Source of the DNA: Burkholderia pseudomultivorans
Lineage (GTDB): Bacteria; Pseudomonadota; Gammaproteobacteria; Burkholderiales; Burkholderiaceae
Assembly (NCBI RefSeq): GCF_902499075.1
Contig: NZ_CABVPP010000005.1
Span: 1 to 64,000 of the forward strand
Reading direction: 5' to 3'
Length of the DNA: 64,000 nt
Part shown: positions 27,196 to 36,436 of the stretch, one piece after another
Layout: the number at the start of each line of letters is the position of its first letter
How positions within the stretch are numbered: the first letter of the stretch is position 1
Program-made: the position numbers and the translations under genes
Notes under the pieces: model-generated
What the model was told of the DNA's origin: nothing
Databases searched by the model: none
Seen by the model: the letters and a program-made list of their open reading frames with translations, nothing else

Positions 27196-27936
27196 ATGAA
27201 ACCCAGCGATGTCCGATCGAAAGCGTTTGCGATGCCGTTGACCAGCCCTGCCTTTCCGATGGGTCCTTATCGATTCGTCGATCGTGAATTCCTGATCATC
27301 ACGTATCGCACCGACCCGGACCGTCTGCGCGAAATCGTCCCGGAACCGCTGCAGGTCACCGAGCCGCTCGTGCATTACGAATTCATTCGCATGGCCGATT
27401 CGACCGGCTTCGGCGACTACACCGAAAGCGGCCAGGTGATCCCGGTCGAATACAACGGCCAGCCGGGCGGCTACACGCTCGCGATGTATCTCGATGATCA
27501 CCCGCCGATCGCCGGCGGCCGCGAGCTGTGGGGCTTCCCGAAGAAGCTCGCGTCGCCCACGCTGCACGTGAACACCGATCACATCCTCGGCACGCTCGAC
27601 TACGGCAAGGTGCGCGTCGCGACCGGCACGATGGGCTACAAGCACAAGGAGCTCGACATCGACGAGCAGACGAAGCGTCTCGCCGGCCCGAACTTCCTGC
27701 TGAAGATCATCCCGCACGTCGACGGCACCGCACGCGTCTGCGAACTGGTGCGCTACTACATGCAGGACATCAAGATGAAGGGCGCGTGGACCGGCCCCGC
27801 GTCGCTCGAGCTGGCGCCGCACGCGCTTGCGCCGGTCGCCGACCTGCCGGTGCTCGAGATCGTCGAAGCGCGCCACCTCGTCGCAGATTTGACACTCGGC
27901 CTCGGCGAAGTCGTCTACGATTACCTGGCCCAGTAA
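27196..27936 (+). CDS. adc: Acetoacetate decarboxylase
   Basis: A 246-residue enzyme of normal length. The Schiff-base lysine region is [12 protein letters not shown] with Lys116 and neighbour Lys117, and a conserved Glu/Arg region (YEFIRMADS) lies near residue 61. It decarboxylates acetoacetate to acetone and carbon dioxide in the cytoplasm. The ATG at 27196 follows AAGGAG. The next gene, 52 bp downstream, is a 3-hydroxybutyrate dehydrogenase that makes acetoacetate, so the two probably form an operon for ketone-body or polyhydroxybutyrate turnover. Confidence 0.93.
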   Translation: MKPSDVRSKAFAMPLTSPAFPMGPYRFVDREFLIITYRTDPDRLREIVPEPLQVTEPLVHYEFIRMADSTGFGDYTESGQVIPVEYNGQPGGYTLAMYLDDHPPIAGGRELWGFPKKLASPTLHVNTDHILGTLDYGKVRVATGTMGYKHKELDIDEQTKRLAGPNFLLKIIPHVDGTARVCELVRYYMQDIKMKGAWTGPASLELAPHALAPVADLPVLEIVEARHLVADLTLGLGEVVYDYLAQ

Positions 27937-27988
27937 CAGGTCCGCAGTCCTTTCTCCCTGTCAATCCTTACACCACCGGAATTCGAAC

Positions 27989-28774
27989 ATGAGCAACCTG
28001 AATGGCAAGACCGCAGTCGTCACGGGCGCCGCGAGCGGCATCGGCAAGGAAATCGCGCTGGAACTCGCGAAGGCGGGCGCGGCGGTCGCGATCGCCGACC
28101 TGAACCAGGACGGCGCGAACGCCGTCGCCGACGAGATCGTCAAGGCGGGCGGCAAGGCGATCGGCGTGGCGATGGACGTGACCAACGAGGAAGCCGTCAA
28201 CAGCGGCATCGACAAGGTGGCCGAGACCTTCGGCTCGGTCGACATCCTCGTGTCGAACGCTGGCATCCAGATCGTCAACCCGATCGAGAACTACTCGTTC
28301 GCCGACTGGAAGAAGATGCAGGCGATCCACGTCGACGGCGCGTTCCTGACGACGAAGGCCGCACTCAAGCACATGTACAAGGACGATCGCGGCGGCGTCG
28401 TGATCTACATGGGCTCGGTGCACTCGCACGAAGCGTCGCCGCTGAAGTCGGCCTACGTGACGGCCAAGCACGGTCTGCTGGGCCTGGCGCGCGTGCTGGC
28501 GAAGGAAGGCGCGAAGCACAACGTGCGCTCGCACGTCGTGTGTCCGGGTTTCGTGCGCACGCCGCTGGTCGACAAGCAGATTCCGGAGCAGGCGAAGGAG
28601 CTGGGCATCAGCGAAGAGGAAGTGATCAAGAAGGTGATGCTGGGCAACACGGTCGACGGCGTGTTCACGACGGTGCAGGACGTCGCGCAGACGGTGCTGT
28701 TCCTGTCGGCGTTCCCGAGCGCCGCGCTGACCGGCCAGTCGTTCGTCGTCAGCCACGGCTGGTTCATGCAGTAA
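27989..28774 (+). CDS. bdhA: D-3-hydroxybutyrate dehydrogenase (SDR family)
   Basis: A 261-residue short-chain dehydrogenase. It shows the NAD motif TGAASGIG near residue 12, the NAG motif in LVSNAGIQ and the active site Tyr156-x-x-x-Lys160 in AYVTAKHG. The extended C-terminus (ending SHGWFMQ, close to the HGGWTAQ of known enzymes) is characteristic of 3-hydroxybutyrate dehydrogenases. It oxidises D-3-hydroxybutyrate from PHB to acetoacetate with NAD. It is probably cotranscribed with adc and followed by a hairpin at 28999-29021 before the patatin gene. Confidence 0.9.
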   Translation: MSNLNGKTAVVTGAASGIGKEIALELAKAGAAVAIADLNQDGANAVADEIVKAGGKAIGVAMDVTNEEAVNSGIDKVAETFGSVDILVSNAGIQIVNPIENYSFADWKKMQAIHVDGAFLTTKAALKHMYKDDRGGVVIYMGSVHSHEASPLKSAYVTAKHGLLGLARVLAKEGAKHNVRSHVVCPGFVRTPLVDKQIPEQAKELGISEEEVIKKVMLGNTVDGVFTTVQDVAQTVLFLSAFPSAALTGQSFVVSHGWFMQ

Positions 28775-28998
28775 CCGCGCCGCCGCCCGGCAGGGAGGCG
28801 ATTCCCGCGCCTGGCCCCGGCGATGCAGGTTCGCATCGAAGCATGTGCAACGCAGCGAGTGAATGCCGATTTCCTCGCTGCCGACGAGCTCCGTTTGTTC
28901 AGGAGTCCATCGTGCGACTTGACGCGATCGCCGCAAACAGGAATCACCCCAACCGTTCCAACGAAGGCATGCCGTCTGTCTACGTGATGCCTTTCTTC

Positions 28999-29021
28999 CC
29001 CGCCACCGATGGCGGGTTTTT
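28999..29021 (+). terminator. Intrinsic terminator after bdhA, only 13 bp before the patatin gene
   Basis: CCCGCCA and TGGCGGG form a perfect 7-bp stem with a 4-nt loop, followed by five T. It is a canonical Rho-independent terminator. The patatin ATG is at 29034 with CGGAG between, so there is no room for a promoter after the hairpin. Confidence 0.85.
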
Positions 29022-29033
29022 ACGGAGCAACTG

Positions 29034-30251
29034 ATGAAACCGCACGCCCGTACAGAAAAACAGGCCGTCGATGCGGCGGACCTGCACCACGAGGCTGGCG
29101 CGCCGACCGCTGCGCGGTCGCTGCCGTACGAAACGATCGCGCTCGTCCTCCAGGGCGGCGGCGCACTCGGCGCGTATCAGGCCGGCGTGTTCGAAGGACT
29201 GCACGAAGCGGGCATTCCGCTCGACTGGATCGCGGGCATCTCGATCGGCGCGCTCAATACCGCGCTGATCGCGGGCAACGCGCCCGAACACCGCGTCGAG
29301 CGGTTGCGCGAGTTCTGGGAAACGATCTGCAAGCCGGCGTTCTTTCCGGCGATCCCCGCCGCGTTCGAATTCGCGCTGTTCAACAGCATCGATCAGGTCC
29401 GCACCTTCTTCACCGCGTCGCAGGCCGCGAGCGCGATGATGCAGGGTCAACAGGGCTTCTTCGTGCCGCGCTTCCCGCCGCCGCTGCCGGGCGTGTCCGA
29501 TCATCCGCAGAAGATCAGCTGGTACGACACGTCGCAACTGCGCGCGACGCTGCTGAAGCTGTGCGATTTCGACCGGATCAATTCGGGCGAGACGCGCGTG
29601 TCGGTGGGCGCGGTCAACGTCGGCACCGGCAACTTCGTGTACTTCGACAACACGCGCATCCGTCTCGAACCCGAGCACTTCATGGCCTCCGGCGCGCTGC
29701 CGCCCGCGTTCCCGCCGGTCGAGATCGAAGGCGAGTACTACTGGGATGGCGGCGTCGTGTCGAACACGCCGCTGATGGAAGTGCTGCGCGCGCGTCCGCG
29801 GCGCGACACGCTCGCGTTCCAGGTCGACCTGTGGAGCGCGCGCGGGCCGCTGCCGCGCACGATGGCCGATGTCGCCGAACGCACGAAGGACGTACAGTAT
29901 TCGAGCCGCACGCGTTTCGTCACCGACACGCTGCAGCGCGAACAGCGCTACCGCAACGTGCTGCGCCATGTGCTCGAACAGGTGCCGGAAGAGCAGCGCA
30001 AGACGGATCCTTGGTGCATCGAGGCCGAAGCGATGTCGTCCGGCAAGAAGTACAACATCCAGCACCTGATCTATCAGCAGAAGGCGTACGAGCATCACTA
30101 CAAGGACTATCAGTTCGGTCTGTCGACGATGCGCGACCACTGGTCCGCCGGTCTCGACGACATCCGCAAGACGCTCGCGGCAAAGGACGGCCTCGCGCTG
30201 CCCCAGAACGACGCGGGCTTCGTCACGCACGACATTCACCGCAAGCGGTAA
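29034..30251 (+). CDS. Patatin-like phospholipase
   Basis: A 405-residue patatin. The oxyanion glycine motif GGGALGAYQAG is at about residues 41-51, the nucleophile Ser70 is in GISIGALN and the catalytic Asp238 is in WDGGVVSNTP. Length and the C-terminal region (a DUF3734-type extension with KDVQYSSRTRF and HYKDYQFG) match the cytoplasmic patatins found next to 3-hydroxybutyrate dehydrogenase genes in Burkholderiales. A role in lipid or PHB-granule turnover is inferred from these neighbours. A terminator immediately upstream implies read-through or a promoter inside the bdhA end. A strong hairpin follows. Confidence 0.87.
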   Translation: MKPHARTEKQAVDAADLHHEAGAPTAARSLPYETIALVLQGGGALGAYQAGVFEGLHEAGIPLDWIAGISIGALNTALIAGNAPEHRVERLREFWETICKPAFFPAIPAAFEFALFNSIDQVRTFFTASQAASAMMQGQQGFFVPRFPPPLPGVSDHPQKISWYDTSQLRATLLKLCDFDRINSGETRVSVGAVNVGTGNFVYFDNTRIRLEPEHFMASGALPPAFPPVEIEGEYYWDGGVVSNTPLMEVLRARPRRDTLAFQVDLWSARGPLPRTMADVAERTKDVQYSSRTRFVTDTLQREQRYRNVLRHVLEQVPEEQRKTDPWCIEAEAMSSGKKYNIQHLIYQQKAYEHHYKDYQFGLSTMRDHWSAGLDDIRKTLAAKDGLALPQNDAGFVTHDIHRKR

Positions 30252-30266
30252 GACCGTGTGCCATAC

Positions 30267-30299
30267 GGACCGGTGCGATACGCGCGCCGGTCCGTTTTT
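30267..30299 (+). terminator. Terminator after the patatin gene
   Basis: GGACCGG (30267-30273) pairs with CCGGTCC (30287-30293) across a 13-nt loop, followed by GTTTTTC. It lies 16 bp after the patatin stop codon and just before a small membrane-protein gene. Confidence 0.75.
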
Positions 30300-30314
30300 C
30301 TTTTCCGATTCGAC

Positions 30315-30779
30315 ATGCCGATTTTCATCGCACTGTTCGCGCTCATCGCGGTTGGCTGGGGCGCGGTTCATCTGTTTCACGTCATCGCCGCGCAGTTCGG
30401 CCAGCCGGTCGCGATTGCGGCCGCCGTGCTCGCCGCAGCCGTCCTGATCGCGCTGATCGCGTGGTGGATCAAGCGCCGCCGCGACATCGCGCCGAACACG
30501 AAGGAAGAAGGCTGGACCCACATCGTGCATCGCGCGTGGGGCGAACTGCGCCTGTCGGCGACACAGGGCCTGCTGTGGCTGTCGCACGACGGCGCGGACG
30601 GCCGCTATACGCTGTCGCAGCTCGACGGCTGCGAGGCCGCGACGATCGGCGATCGCTGGCATCTCGTCGTGCGCGTGCGCGACGCCGTGCGCGGCGAATG
30701 GCAACTGCCGATGATGGACAAGCGCGACGCGCAGCGCTGGGCGCGCGTGCTGATGCTGGCGAAAGACAATCGTCTTTGA
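30315..30779 (+). CDS. Two-span membrane protein of unknown function
   Basis: A 154-residue protein from the ATG at 30315. Two hydrophobic segments lie at about residues 2-22 and 32-50, followed by a basic cytoplasmic stretch (WWIKRRRDIAP). A soluble domain of about 95 residues ends in DKRDAQRWARVLMLAKDNRL. This resembles small proteins with a pleckstrin-like or photosystem-assembly-like tail, but I do not assign a family. It is 16 bp after a terminator, so its promoter may lie within the hairpin region or the patatin gene. It is convergent with the next LysR gene. Confidence 0.6.
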   Translation: MPIFIALFALIAVGWGAVHLFHVIAAQFGQPVAIAAAVLAAAVLIALIAWWIKRRRDIAPNTKEEGWTHIVHRAWGELRLSATQGLLWLSHDGADGRYTLSQLDGCEAATIGDRWHLVVRVRDAVRGEWQLPMMDKRDAQRWARVLMLAKDNRL

Positions 30780-30861
30780 AGGCGATGTCGCGCTCCGTCC
30801 GCGTGCGACGGTGATCGATATTCCACACCGTCGCTCACGTTTCGTCGCTGCGACGCCTGCT

Positions 30862-30878
30862 CCCGAAAAAGCTCACCT
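30862..30878 (-). repeat. Distal initiator-type iteron
   Basis: TCCCGAAAAAGCTCACC, on the minus strand GGTGAGCTTTTTCGGGA, matches the origin iteron consensus (GGTGAG, two variable bases, TTTTCGGGA) exactly. It occupies the 109-bp gap between two convergent genes, about 11 kb from the origin. Confidence 0.8.
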
Positions 30879-30888
30879 TTGACCGTGT

Positions 30889-31812
30889 TCAGGCCGGATC
30901 GCCGTTCGCCGCGGCATCCAGGCCGGCCAGCGCCTCCGCGAGAAAATCCACGCACACGCGCACCTTCGCCGATGCCGCGACGCGTTCCGGATACACCGCC
31001 CAGATGTTCGCGGGCTGGACCGCATCCGGCAGCACGCGGCACAGCGCGCCGCGTTCGATCAGCGGCCCCGCCTCCCAGATCGAGCGCAGCACGATCCCGC
31101 GTCCGGCCAGCGCCCACTGCACGGCCACTTCGCCGTGGTTCGTCGACAGCGCGCCGCCGACCTTCACCGTCACCGTCTCGCCACGCATAGTCAGCCGCCA
31201 GACGCCGAACGGATGGTCGCGCTCCTTGATCGCGAGACAGTCGTGCGACGCGAGATCCGCGAGCGTACGCGGCGTGCCGCGCCGCGCGAGATAGTCGGGC
31301 GACGCGCACAGCACGCGATGGTTCGCAGCGAGACGGCGCGCGATCAGGTGATCGGCGATCGCGTCGCCGATTCGCACGTCGAGGTCGTATCCTTCGGCCG
31401 CGACGTCGACGAGCCGGTCGAACAGATCGAGCCGCACGTTCAGTTGCGGATAGCGGGCAGTGAAGTCGAGCAGCGCGGGCGCGACGACATGCCGGCCGAA
31501 GCCGAAGCTGCTCGAGATGCGCAGCGTGCCGCGCGGCACCGTGCGGGTGGTCGACACGTCTTCGACGAGATGGTCGACGTCGTCGAGAATCTTTTCCGCA
31601 CGGGCGTACACGCGCTCGCCGGCTTCGGTCACCGTCACGCGGCGCGTCGAGCGATGCAGCAGCCGCGTGCCGAGCTGCGCCTCGAGCATCGCGACGCGCT
31701 TGCTGACATACGCGGGCGACACCGCGAGCTGCTCGGCGGCCGCGCTGAAGCTGGCCAGGCGAACGACCAGGCTGAACACGCGCAGGTCGTCGAGATTCGG
31801 CGATTTATTCAC
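30889..31812 (-). CDS. LysR-family regulator, DmlR-like, divergent from a tartrate/malate dehydrogenase
   Basis: A 307-residue LysR protein with the HTH at residues 5-65 (LRVFSLVVRLASFSAAAEQL and SPAYVSKRVAMLEAQLG), followed by an effector domain. The start chosen is a GTG at 31812, which gives MNKSPNLDDLRVF; there is no ATG nearby and upstream codons are non-coding. E. coli dmlR is divergent from dmlA and activates it with D-malate; the same arrangement is seen here, with 120 bp between the starts. I infer control of the neighbouring dehydrogenase by malate or tartrate. Confidence 0.83.
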   Translation of the reverse strand: MNKSPNLDDLRVFSLVVRLASFSAAAEQLAVSPAYVSKRVAMLEAQLGTRLLHRSTRRVTVTEAGERVYARAEKILDDVDHLVEDVSTTRTVPRGTLRISSSFGFGRHVVAPALLDFTARYPQLNVRLDLFDRLVDVAAEGYDLDVRIGDAIADHLIARRLAANHRVLCASPDYLARRGTPRTLADLASHDCLAIKERDHPFGVWRLTMRGETVTVKVGGALSTNHGEVAVQWALAGRGIVLRSIWEAGPLIERGALCRVLPDAVQPANIWAVYPERVAASAKVRVCVDFLAEALAGLDAAANGDPA

Positions 31813-31932
31813 GATTCGTGGAAAGTCGATTAACCTTTCGCGTGATTTTATCCGGATGGAAATAAATAGAATGGCGTCATGTACCGCTGCGCCGCGTATC
31901 GGCAGCGGCCCGACCCGCCAAAGGAGACTTGC

Positions 31933-33018
31933 ATGAGCGACAGGACCTACAGAATTGCCGTGATTCCCGGCGACGGCATCGGCCGTGAAGTGATGCCCGA
32001 GGGGTTGCGCGCGCTCGACGCCGTGACCGCGCGCTTCGGCGTGCGCTTCGAATTCGAGCACATCGACTGGGCAAGCTGCGACTACTACGCGCAGCACGGC
32101 ACGATGATGCCGGACGACTGGAAGGCGCAGCTGTCGGGCATGGACGCGATCCTGTTCGGCGCGGTCGGCTGGCCCGAGACGGTGCCCGATCACATTTCGC
32201 TGTGGGGCTCGCTGCTGAAATTCCGCCGCGAGTTCGACCAGTACATCAACCTGCGGCCCGCGCGCCTGTTCGACGGCGTGCCGTCGCCGCTCGCCGGCCG
32301 CCGCGCGGGCGACATCGATTTCATGATCGTGCGCGAGAACACCGAAGGCGAATATTCGTCGGTCGGCGGCGCGATGTTCGAAGGCACCGAGCGCGAAGTG
32401 GTCATGCAGCAGTCGATCTTCACGCGGCACGGCACCGAGCGCGTGCTGAAGTTCGCGTTCGAGCTCGCACAACGGCGCGCGAAGCGGCTCACCGTCGCGA
32501 CCAAGAGCAACGGCATCGCGATCAGCATGCCGTGGTGGGACGCGCGCGCGGCCGAAATGGCCGAACGCTATCCGGAGATCGTCTGGGACAAGCAGCACAT
32601 CGACATCCTGTGCGCGCGCTTCGTGCTGCAGCCGGATCGCTTCGACGTCGTCGTCGCGTCGAACCTGTTCGGCGACATTCTTTCGGATCTCGGGCCGGCC
32701 TGTACGGGCACGATCGGCATCGCGCCGTCGGCGAACCTCAACCCCGACCGCACGTTTCCGTCGCTGTTCGAACCGGTGCACGGTTCGGCGCCGGACATCG
32801 CCGGCCAATACATCGCAAACCCGATCGCGATGATCTGGTCGGCGGCGATGATGCTCGACTTCATCGGCAACGGCGCGGGACGCGAACGCGAAGCGCACGA
32901 CGCGATCGTCGCCGCGATCGAGGACGTGTTGCGCAGCGGGCCGCGCACGCGCGATCTCGGCGGTCAGGCGACGACACAGGAAGTGGGCGAAGCGATCGCG
33001 GCACGGATTGCGGGTTGA
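31933..33018 (+). CDS. Tartrate dehydrogenase/decarboxylase or D-malate dehydrogenase (isocitrate dehydrogenase family)
   Basis: A 361-residue member of the isopropylmalate/isocitrate dehydrogenase superfamily. It has IPGDGIGREVMPEGLRAL at the N-terminus, the substrate-binding block RPARLFDGVPSPL, FMIVRENTEGEYSSVGG and the metal-binding DILCARFVLQPDRFDVVVASNLFGDILSDLGPA region. The details fit TtuC/DmlA enzymes, which oxidatively decarboxylate D-malate or act on tartrate with NAD and Mn. AAGGAG lies before the ATG at 31933. Its divergent LysR neighbour supports dicarboxylate catabolism. TtuC and DmlA cannot be told apart by eye, so no symbol is given. Confidence 0.88.
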   Translation: MSDRTYRIAVIPGDGIGREVMPEGLRALDAVTARFGVRFEFEHIDWASCDYYAQHGTMMPDDWKAQLSGMDAILFGAVGWPETVPDHISLWGSLLKFRREFDQYINLRPARLFDGVPSPLAGRRAGDIDFMIVRENTEGEYSSVGGAMFEGTEREVVMQQSIFTRHGTERVLKFAFELAQRRAKRLTVATKSNGIAISMPWWDARAAEMAERYPEIVWDKQHIDILCARFVLQPDRFDVVVASNLFGDILSDLGPACTGTIGIAPSANLNPDRTFPSLFEPVHGSAPDIAGQYIANPIAMIWSAAMMLDFIGNGAGREREAHDAIVAAIEDVLRSGPRTRDLGGQATTQEVGEAIAARIAG

Positions 33019-33488
33019 ACGATGCGGCCGGCGCGAGGTGGTGTGGCTCGCGCCGGGTTTTGCGTGGCTCGCCTGGGGTGAGCGACGCGCCAGGTCGATA
33101 CGCACCCGTGCAATGGATCGACGCGTTCGCGAGGATCGCCAACTTGCACGTCGCAGGTTCGAACGGTGAGCAACGGAAGGCGAGCATTCGCGCTGTCTTG
33201 AGCGGGCGCGATGATGTTGCGGTTCGGTGTCGGGTTCGACTGGTGAGAAGCCGCTTGCGGTGAAGCACACCGTTGTGCGTGCTTGCGCGATGTCGGCTGG
33301 CACGTTTCGGCGAATTCGATCGGTGAGCGGCGGCTCGTGTCGCGGTACACCGACGGGCCTTGACACGACACGCATCGCGCCATGCCGTCATCGGTCGCCG
33401 CCTTCATGTGCCCACATGCGCAATCCGCGACGCGCAACGCCGCATCGATTCGTTCGACAAACACGCGCCGATGCGGCCTTCCACACGA

Positions 33489-33536
33489 TCCCGAAAATCC
33501 TCACCGTCAGTGCATCATCTCCCGTATTCCCTCACC
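33489..33536 (-). repeat. Pair of distal initiator-type iterons in a 584-bp gene-free region
   Basis: TCCCGAAAATCCTCACC at 33489-33505 is on the minus strand GGTGAGGATTTTCGGGA, identical to the origin unit at 42114. A second, TCCCGTATTCCCTCACC at 33520-33536, diverges in the T-rich core. They are 31 bp apart. The gap from 33019 to 33602 separates two convergent genes and holds no other feature that I could identify. Confidence 0.78.
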
Positions 33537-33602
33537 TTCGCACACGGCTGCGGCATTCCGCGATCGACACACGCCGGCCCGCAGTCGGTGAGACCCGGCG
33601 CA

Positions 33603-34082
33603 TCACAGCCCGAGATCGGAGAGCCCCGGATGGTCGTCCGGACGTCGGCCGAGCGGCCAGTGATACAGACGGTCCGCTTCGCGAATCGGCAGATCGTTGA
33701 TGCTTGCATGACGATGCGCCATCAGTCCGTTCTCGTCGAATTCCCAGTTCTCGTTGCCGTAGGAACGGAACCAGTTGCCCGCATCGTCGTGCCATTCGTA
33801 GGCGAAACGCACCGCGATGCGATTGCCGCCGAACGCCCACAGCTCCTTGATCAACCGGTAGTCGAGTTCGCGCGTCCATTTCCGCTGCAGCAAGCCGACG
33901 ATCTCGTCGCGGCCGGTCACGAACTCCGCGCGATTGCGCCACCGGCTTTGCGGCGTATAGGCCAGCGACACGCGCTGCGGGTCGCGCGTGTTCCATGCGT
34001 CCTCGGCGGCGCGGACTTTCTGGCGCGCGGTCTCGAGCGAGAACGGCGGGACGGGCGGGCGAACTTCAGACGAATCGGACAT
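33603..34082 (-). CDS. NTF2-like protein of the DUF1348/SnoaL-like group
   Basis: A 159-residue single-domain protein with an NTF2-like fold pattern: the [22 protein letters not shown] segment near the N-terminus and [20 protein letters not shown] in the middle are recognisable for the DUF1348 family. These are small, often uncharacterised proteins; some bind aromatic or fatty ligands. The ATG at 34082 follows CAGGAG. It lies 55 bp downstream of a TetR gene on the same strand, so the two are probably cotranscribed and the TetR may regulate it. Confidence 0.78.
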   Translation of the reverse strand: MSDSSEVRPPVPPFSLETARQKVRAAEDAWNTRDPQRVSLAYTPQSRWRNRAEFVTGRDEIVGLLQRKWTRELDYRLIKELWAFGGNRIAVRFAYEWHDDAGNWFRSYGNENWEFDENGLMAHRHASINDLPIREADRLYHWPLGRRPDDHPGLSDLGL

Positions 34083-34137
34083 CGGAGGCTCCTGTTCAAG
34101 ATTCTGGCCGCGAGCAACCGCAGCTGGTTCGAAAGCA

Positions 34138-34761
34138 TTACTTCGGCTCCTTCGACGGCGGCGCAACCGCGTCGAGCAAGAGTTCGGCCGTCGCGCGCGC
34201 ATCGCGCGCGGCGCCAGCGTCGCCGCTGACGAGCGCAACGCCGATCGCGCCGTCGATCAGCACCAGCCACTGACGCGCGATGCGCGCGAGCCCGCGGCGC
34301 TCGATACCCGCCGTGTCCGCGTAGGCGTCGAACCGCTCGCGCACGAACGCCAGCAAGCGCGCCTTGTGCGCACGCGCTACGGCGCGCACCGGATCGTCGG
34401 CATCGGGAATCTCGCCGGACGCGTTCAAAAACGCGCAGCCGTGAAAACCGGGCTGCGCGAACCAGTCGCGCAATACGTCGAACATGCCGAGCAACTGCGC
34501 GCGCGGCGACTTGCCGCGCGCCAGCGTCGCGTCGACGAACCAGCGCATCCAGCGCTCGTCGCGACGTTCGAGCGCCGCGACGACCAGCGCCTCCTTCGAT
34601 TCGAAGTGCGAATAAAAGCTCTTTCGCGCCGCGCCGGAGCGCTTCACGATCGCGTCGACACCCGTCGCATGGATGCCGCCCGAATAGATCAGCGCCTCAG
34701 CCGCGTCGAGCAGCCGCGCGCGTACGTCCGGCTCGCCGGACAGGTCGTCATGAGTGTTCAT
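34138..34761 (-). CDS. TetR-family transcriptional regulator
   Basis: A 207-residue TetR protein. The HTH lies at about residues 14-60 ([27 protein letters not shown] then [11 protein letters not shown]) and the C-terminal domain (TetR_C type with [13 protein letters not shown]) matches the group that often regulates single oxidoreductases or NTF2-like proteins. A perfect palindrome lies 12 bp upstream of the ATG at 34761, implying autorepression. It precedes the DUF1348 gene. Confidence 0.85.
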   Translation of the reverse strand: MNTHDDLSGEPDVRARLLDAAEALIYSGGIHATGVDAIVKRSGAARKSFYSHFESKEALVVAALERRDERWMRWFVDATLARGKSPRAQLLGMFDVLRDWFAQPGFHGCAFLNASGEIPDADDPVRAVARAHKARLLAFVRERFDAYADTAGIERRGLARIARQWLVLIDGAIGVALVSGDAGAARDARATAELLLDAVAPPSKEPK

Positions 34762-34772
34762 GGGTTAACGGT

Positions 34773-34786
34773 AGAACGATCGTTCT
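34773..34786. promoter_or_regulatory. Palindromic operator at the tetR promoter
   Basis: AGAACGATCGTTCT at 34773-34786 is a perfect 14-bp palindrome just before the divergent end of the TetR gene. Its size and location fit a TetR operator. Confidence 0.7.
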
Positions 34787-35276
34787 CCGTCGTCAATGGA
34801 GTCGCCGCAAAGCCATTCCGGCGGCAGGGGTGAAAGGGTGAGGAAAAGGGAGTGTGATTCGATCACGCGTCGGGTGGCAAGCGTGAACCGCATGTGGTGA
34901 GTTGCAGCTCGCCGATTCGATCACGTTGCTGCGGCAAGAGAGTAGCGCGAGGAACGCCCGCATCCATCGCTGGCACGGAAACACCGCCAGGCAGACGGTG
35001 CAATCGGGCGGAATAACGTGAGGGGACAGTATTGCCTGATGAATGACGTGGCAGCGACTGACGGAACGCGTGTCAGGCAATGTGGGACGGCGATATTGAA
35101 GAGCGCAGTGTCGAAGGTGAAGTAGACGGGCGTTGGCTCGTCACCGCACGCGTTCAACGCATGCGCACCGCGATCGCCTCACGATACGCTGCATGACGCG
35201 TGTCCCGCGCATCGACACGCTCGTCGCGCGCCTGACCGACGCACGTCGCTGCGGCAATTCGAGGCCTGCAACCGGC

Positions 35277-35293
35277 TCCCGAATCTTCTCACC
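35277..35293 (-). repeat. Distal initiator-type iteron (degenerate) in a 633-bp gene-free region
   Basis: TCCCGAATCTTCTCACC reads GGTGAGAAGATTCGGGA on the minus strand, keeping GGTGAG and TTCGGGA but losing part of the T-run. It sits near the right end of the gene-free stretch 34762-35394, which otherwise contains only the TetR operator. A weak GGTGAG-rich patch at about 34830-34852 is too degenerate to call. Confidence 0.6.
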
Positions 35294-35394
35294 TCAAGAG
35301 CGGAAACCGCCCTGACGACGACCAGGAAATCGATTCCCGGATAAAGACGGGCAGGCGACGCACCAGTCGCGCTGCCCGTCGGCCTGCAGCTGGT

Positions 35395-36423
35395 TCAGGC
35401 TGTCCAGTCGAGAATCACCTTGCCGCTTTCACCGGACAGCATCGCGGCGAAGCCCTGCTCGTAATCGTCGACCGCGAAGCGATGCGTGATGATCGGCGAC
35501 AGGTCGAGGCCGCTTTGCAGCATCGCGACCATCTTGTACCAGGTCTCGAACATCTCGCGGCCGTAGATGCCCTTGATCTCGAGCCCCTTGAAGATCACCT
35601 GGTTCCAGTCGATGGCCGTCTGCGCGGGCGGAATGCCCAGCAGCGCGACCTTCCCGCCGTGGTTCATCGCCTCGAGCATGCTCGTGAACGCGCTCGGCAC
35701 GCCCGACATCTCGAGGCCGACGTCGAAGCCTTCCGTCATATGCAGGTCGGCCATCACGTCGCGCAGCGACTCCCGCGCGACGTTGACCGCGCGCGTCGCG
35801 CCCATCTTGCGCGCGAGTTCGAGCCGGTAGTCGTTGATGTCGGTGATGACGACGTTGCGCGCGCCGACGTGCTTCGCGATCGCGACGGCCATGATGCCGA
35901 TCGGGCCCGCGCCCGTGATCAGCACGTCCTCGCCGACGAGGTTGAACGACAGTGCGGTGTGCGTCGCGTTGCCGAACGGATCGAAGATCGACGCGAGATC
36001 GTCGGAAATTTCCGGCGGAATCTTGAACGCGTTGAACGCGGGAATCGCCAGATACTCGGCGAACGCGCCTTCGCGGTTCACGCCGACGCCGACCGTGTTG
36101 CGGCACAGATGCCGGCGCCCCGCGCGACAGTTGCGGCAGAAGCCGCAGGTGATGTGGCCTTCGCCGGACACGCGATCGCCGATCGCGAAGCCGCGTACTT
36201 CCTGCCCCATCTCGACGATCTCGCCAACGTATTCGTGACCGACGTGCATCGGCACGGGAATCGTCTTCTGCGCCCAGTCGTCCCACTTCCAGATATGGAT
36301 GTCGGTGCCGCAGATCGCCGTGCGGCGGATCTTGATCAGCACGTCGTTGTGCCCGACTTCGGGACGCTTCACGCGCGTGAGCGACAACCCGGGGCCGCGC
36401 TCGAGCTTTGCCAGTGCTTTCAT
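35395..36423 (-). CDS. tdh: L-threonine 3-dehydrogenase
   Basis: A 342-residue zinc alcohol dehydrogenase-family enzyme. The catalytic zinc region is [15 protein letters not shown] and GHEYVGE, the structural zinc Cys cluster is [15 protein letters not shown] at about residues 93-107, and the NAD motif is [10 protein letters not shown] near 170. It oxidises threonine to 2-amino-3-ketobutyrate, cleaved by the next-listed kbl product to glycine and acetyl-CoA. It is the second gene of the leftward kbl-tdh operon (13 bp apart). Confidence 0.96.
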   Translation of the reverse strand: MKALAKLERGPGLSLTRVKRPEVGHNDVLIKIRRTAICGTDIHIWKWDDWAQKTIPVPMHVGHEYVGEIVEMGQEVRGFAIGDRVSGEGHITCGFCRNCRAGRRHLCRNTVGVGVNREGAFAEYLAIPAFNAFKIPPEISDDLASIFDPFGNATHTALSFNLVGEDVLITGAGPIGIMAVAIAKHVGARNVVITDINDYRLELARKMGATRAVNVARESLRDVMADLHMTEGFDVGLEMSGVPSAFTSMLEAMNHGGKVALLGIPPAQTAIDWNQVIFKGLEIKGIYGREMFETWYKMVAMLQSGLDLSPIITHRFAVDDYEQGFAAMLSGESGKVILDWTA

Positions 36424-36436
36424 GGTCGCGCCTCCG

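Noticed and set aside
33019-33602. An additional gene between ttuC/dmlA and the DUF1348 gene
   Set aside because: All frames here lack a start, ribosome site and coding character; only iterons are visible.
34830-34852. GGGTGAGGAAAAGGGAG as another distal iteron
   Set aside because: It lacks the TTTTCGGGA half and has a shorter spacing; it is too degenerate to count.
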